From positions 310,001 through 374,000 of the forward strand of contig VCAZ01000015.1 in assembly GCA_005784505.1 (NCBI GenBank): 64,000 nt of DNA. Direction: 5' to 3'. The notes under the pieces were generated by a model. The model saw only the letters and a list, made by a program, of their open reading frames with translations, did no database searches and had not been told where the DNA came from. Within the stretch, counting starts at the first letter, position 1. Each line of letters begins with the position of its first letter. This document shows positions 62,201 to 64,000 of this stretch, one piece after another. Source of the stretch: Bagarius yarrelli (taxonomy: Eukaryota > Chordata > Actinopteri > Siluriformes > Sisoridae). The position numbers and the translations under genes are program-made.

Positions 62201-64000
62201 TTTGTGCCACTATGATGAACGAGTTATGGGAAAAGAAGGGGAAAAGACTAAGCAATTACGATTAGACTTCAGCTGTTCAAAAATAAATACACAAATTTAA
62301 ACAAGATGCCTCCTGAACCTACAAACAATACATTTTCTTAAACCTCGCTCTGTGTTTTTCTTCATCAGACTCCAAGTCATTTCTTTTCCAGACACACTGT
62401 GCTGTAACCAGACATTAATGCTAAAACGTAAGCAGGAAAGAAAATTGTGATAAATGTCAACTCCAGGTAGAAAAAAATTAATAACACTGACAGTTTTTGT
62501 AGGATTTTTCCATGTAGCTGCAAAGTAGACTTACCATATCATTTTAGACTATCAATTTTAAATCATTTATTCCCATAATAAGGAAGTGGTAGCGCACCAC
62601 CGCTGGCCCTCCGATCATAGCTCTTAACTCCCAAGTGCTTAGTTATATTAAAGATGCCAAATGCAGTAAATGTAAATGTATAATGGGTATTTGTCGACAT
62701 GTGCATGCAAATTTAAAGAAAATCACAGAAACTCTGCCAATTCAGATTTTTAGTTCAACTTGTTTGATAAAACATTTATACACAACTAATAAATGAAAAA
62801 ATAGATAATAGGGAATGCTACAGTATGTGTTTATCAATGTCTTGTTTCTTATTCTTGATTATCAGAAAAATGTATATGGATATGCGTATGTATATGCATA
62901 TTATCGGTATAACGATGATCCACAAATTTACAGTAAGAGACAGGTCTGGACTGCAGGTAGGCCAATATAGTACCTGCATCCATAAAATACAATGCTATGC
63001 TGTTGTAACACATGCAGAATGTGGCTTGGCACTGACTTGCTGAAATAATCAGGGTCTTCTCTAAAAAGGTGTCGCTTGGATGGAGGTCTTGGCCATTTAG
63101 TGTTGGTTTTTAGTCTTGCCACTTACATGCAGAGATTTCTGCAGATTCACTGAATCTTCTGGTAATATTATGAAACGTAGCTGAGGGAATATCTAAATTT
63201 CTTGCAATTGTAAATTAAGGAACGCTGTTTCTAAACAGTTGGACTGTTTTCTCACCCAGTCGTTCACAGAGTGGTCAACCGCACCCTATCCTTGCTTGTG
63301 GATGACTGAGTCTTTCAGGGATCCTCCTTTTATACCCAAATATAATGCTCACCTGTTTCAAATTAATGTGTTCATTTCCCCATCTTTCCCCAATTTTCTC
63401 AGCGCTTTTAGAACATGTTGCAGGCATCAAATTTAAAATAACATTTACAAGAGAAGTTCATTAGTTTAATCACTGCATATCTTGTGTTTCTGGTGTTTTC
63501 AATTATCATGGGAATATTCCAAAATAACAATTCCAGGATTCATTGAGCTTAAAGGGAGAATGAGAAATTTTCCGACTGTCCCATCATCAATACAGGATCT
63601 TAGCAAAAAATTAATGAAACTATTGTTTTAGTTATAAATTAACGTTTTAACATTGCCAAGGCGTATCGAAACGATGCCACTGTAATATGTGCTGTAATCA
63701 ATGCCAAAGGTGTTCCAATGAAATATTAGAGTGTGTGATTTTGTCAAATATACCTGTCTTCTCAACTCCTCTTGCCTCCTCTGAATGCGTTCCCTTTCGA
63801 GCTGGATGCGCTGCAGTCGCATCTTCTGCTGGTGCTGGTGCTGGGCACTCAGTCCGTTGCCCATGCCCATCATACCAGACTGAGAGCTCTGCTGCTGGGG
63901 CATGGAACCACCTGAACCCAGGGCCTGAGACTGAGGCTGTACCTGCTGCTGTTGGTGCTGGGCATGCTGAAGATGCTGTTGATGGTGCTGATGCTGGGAC
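59276..64000 (-). CDS. wwtr1: WWTR1 (TAZ) transcriptional co-activator, C-terminal exons
   Basis: Hippo-pathway co-activator that binds TEAD factors. Only the 3' part is in the window; in coding order: 64000-63754 (enters from outside), 60911-60790, 60139-60027, 59457-59276. Junction phases agree and the stop is at 59276-59278. The partial first exon is Gln/His-rich, then has the coiled-coil LQRIQLERERIQRRQEELRR. The next exons carry EVALCRQIP, SSSDPFLN, and HSREQSTDSGLGLGCYS, which matches the C-terminal phosphodegron region of mammalian TAZ, then PTTPEDFLSNMEEMDTG. The last exon ends in the PDZ-binding motif FLTWL. The TEAD-binding and WW domains lie beyond the right edge. Introns of about 2.8 kb, 650 bp and 570 bp hold only repeats that I can see. 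Confidence 0.96.
62581..62680 (+). mobile_element. Partial SINE in a wwtr1 intron
   Basis: 'aagtggtagcgcaccaccgc' start with a decayed body and 'gccaaatgcagtaaatgtaa' 3' end. It shares the 3' end motif of the other SINE copies. Confidence 0.45.
62925..63455 (-). mobile_element. DNA transposon remnant in a wwtr1 intron
   Basis: The minus strand reads 'tttgatgcctgcaacatgtt' at about 63427-63408 and ends in a region with 'cagtgccaagccacattctg' and 'ctgcagtccagacctgtctc' (63036-62936). The first motif is shared with the remnant at 24030-24745, and the second region resembles the late part of fish Tc1-like transposase genes. It is opposite in orientation to the hps3 copy. Confidence 0.45.

Overview
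The window is nuclear DNA from a ray-finned (teleost) fish. It carries intron-rich vertebrate genes with GT-AG introns, AT-rich intergenic DNA, many microsatellites and teleost-type mobile elements (Tc1/mariner, tRNA-derived SINEs, LINE 3' ends, DIRS-like scraps). The species cannot be named from sequence alone. I assembled each gene exon by exon by hand; for every complete gene the exon phases sum to an open frame.

Layout, left to right. 1-2800: repeats and AT-rich DNA. 2858-4938 (+): histidine-rich fetuin-A/HRG-like plasma glycoprotein, 7 exons. 5262-6854: a complete but frameshifted Tc1/mariner element. 7565-8061: a SINE with a second SINE inside it. 8441-10703 (+): fetuin-B-like gene, 7 exons. 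11863-26042 (+): hps3, 17 exons, 1003 codons. 28262-37811 (-): ceruloplasmin, 20 exons, 1077 codons, convergent with hps3. 39459-41978 (-): L6-family tetraspan gene (tm4sf18/tm4sf1-like), 4 exons. 46749-48114 (-): fragments of a gamma-glutamyltransferase of the YwrD-like class, called a pseudogene. 51654-54953 (+): tm4sf4-like gene. 59276-64000 (-): the last four coding exons of wwtr1 (TAZ), running off the right edge.

The order HPS3 - CP - TM4SF18/TM4SF1 - TM4SF4 - WWTR1 matches human 3q24-q25, so this is a conserved vertebrate block. In human the fetuin/HRG cluster lies much further along 3q; here two type-3 cystatin genes sit directly beside hps3. The genes do not form a pathway. Three are typical secreted liver/plasma products (two fetuins, ceruloplasmin); the others are a lysosome-related-organelle trafficking subunit, two membrane proteins and a Hippo-pathway co-activator.

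I found no novel multi-gene system. The most interesting points are: an apparent change in which ceruloplasmin domains carry type-1 copper ligands; the decayed YwrD-like GGT; an in-phase 45-nt cassette-like exon in cp; the roughly 110-residue histidine-rich block in the first fetuin; and several well-delimited transposon insertions.
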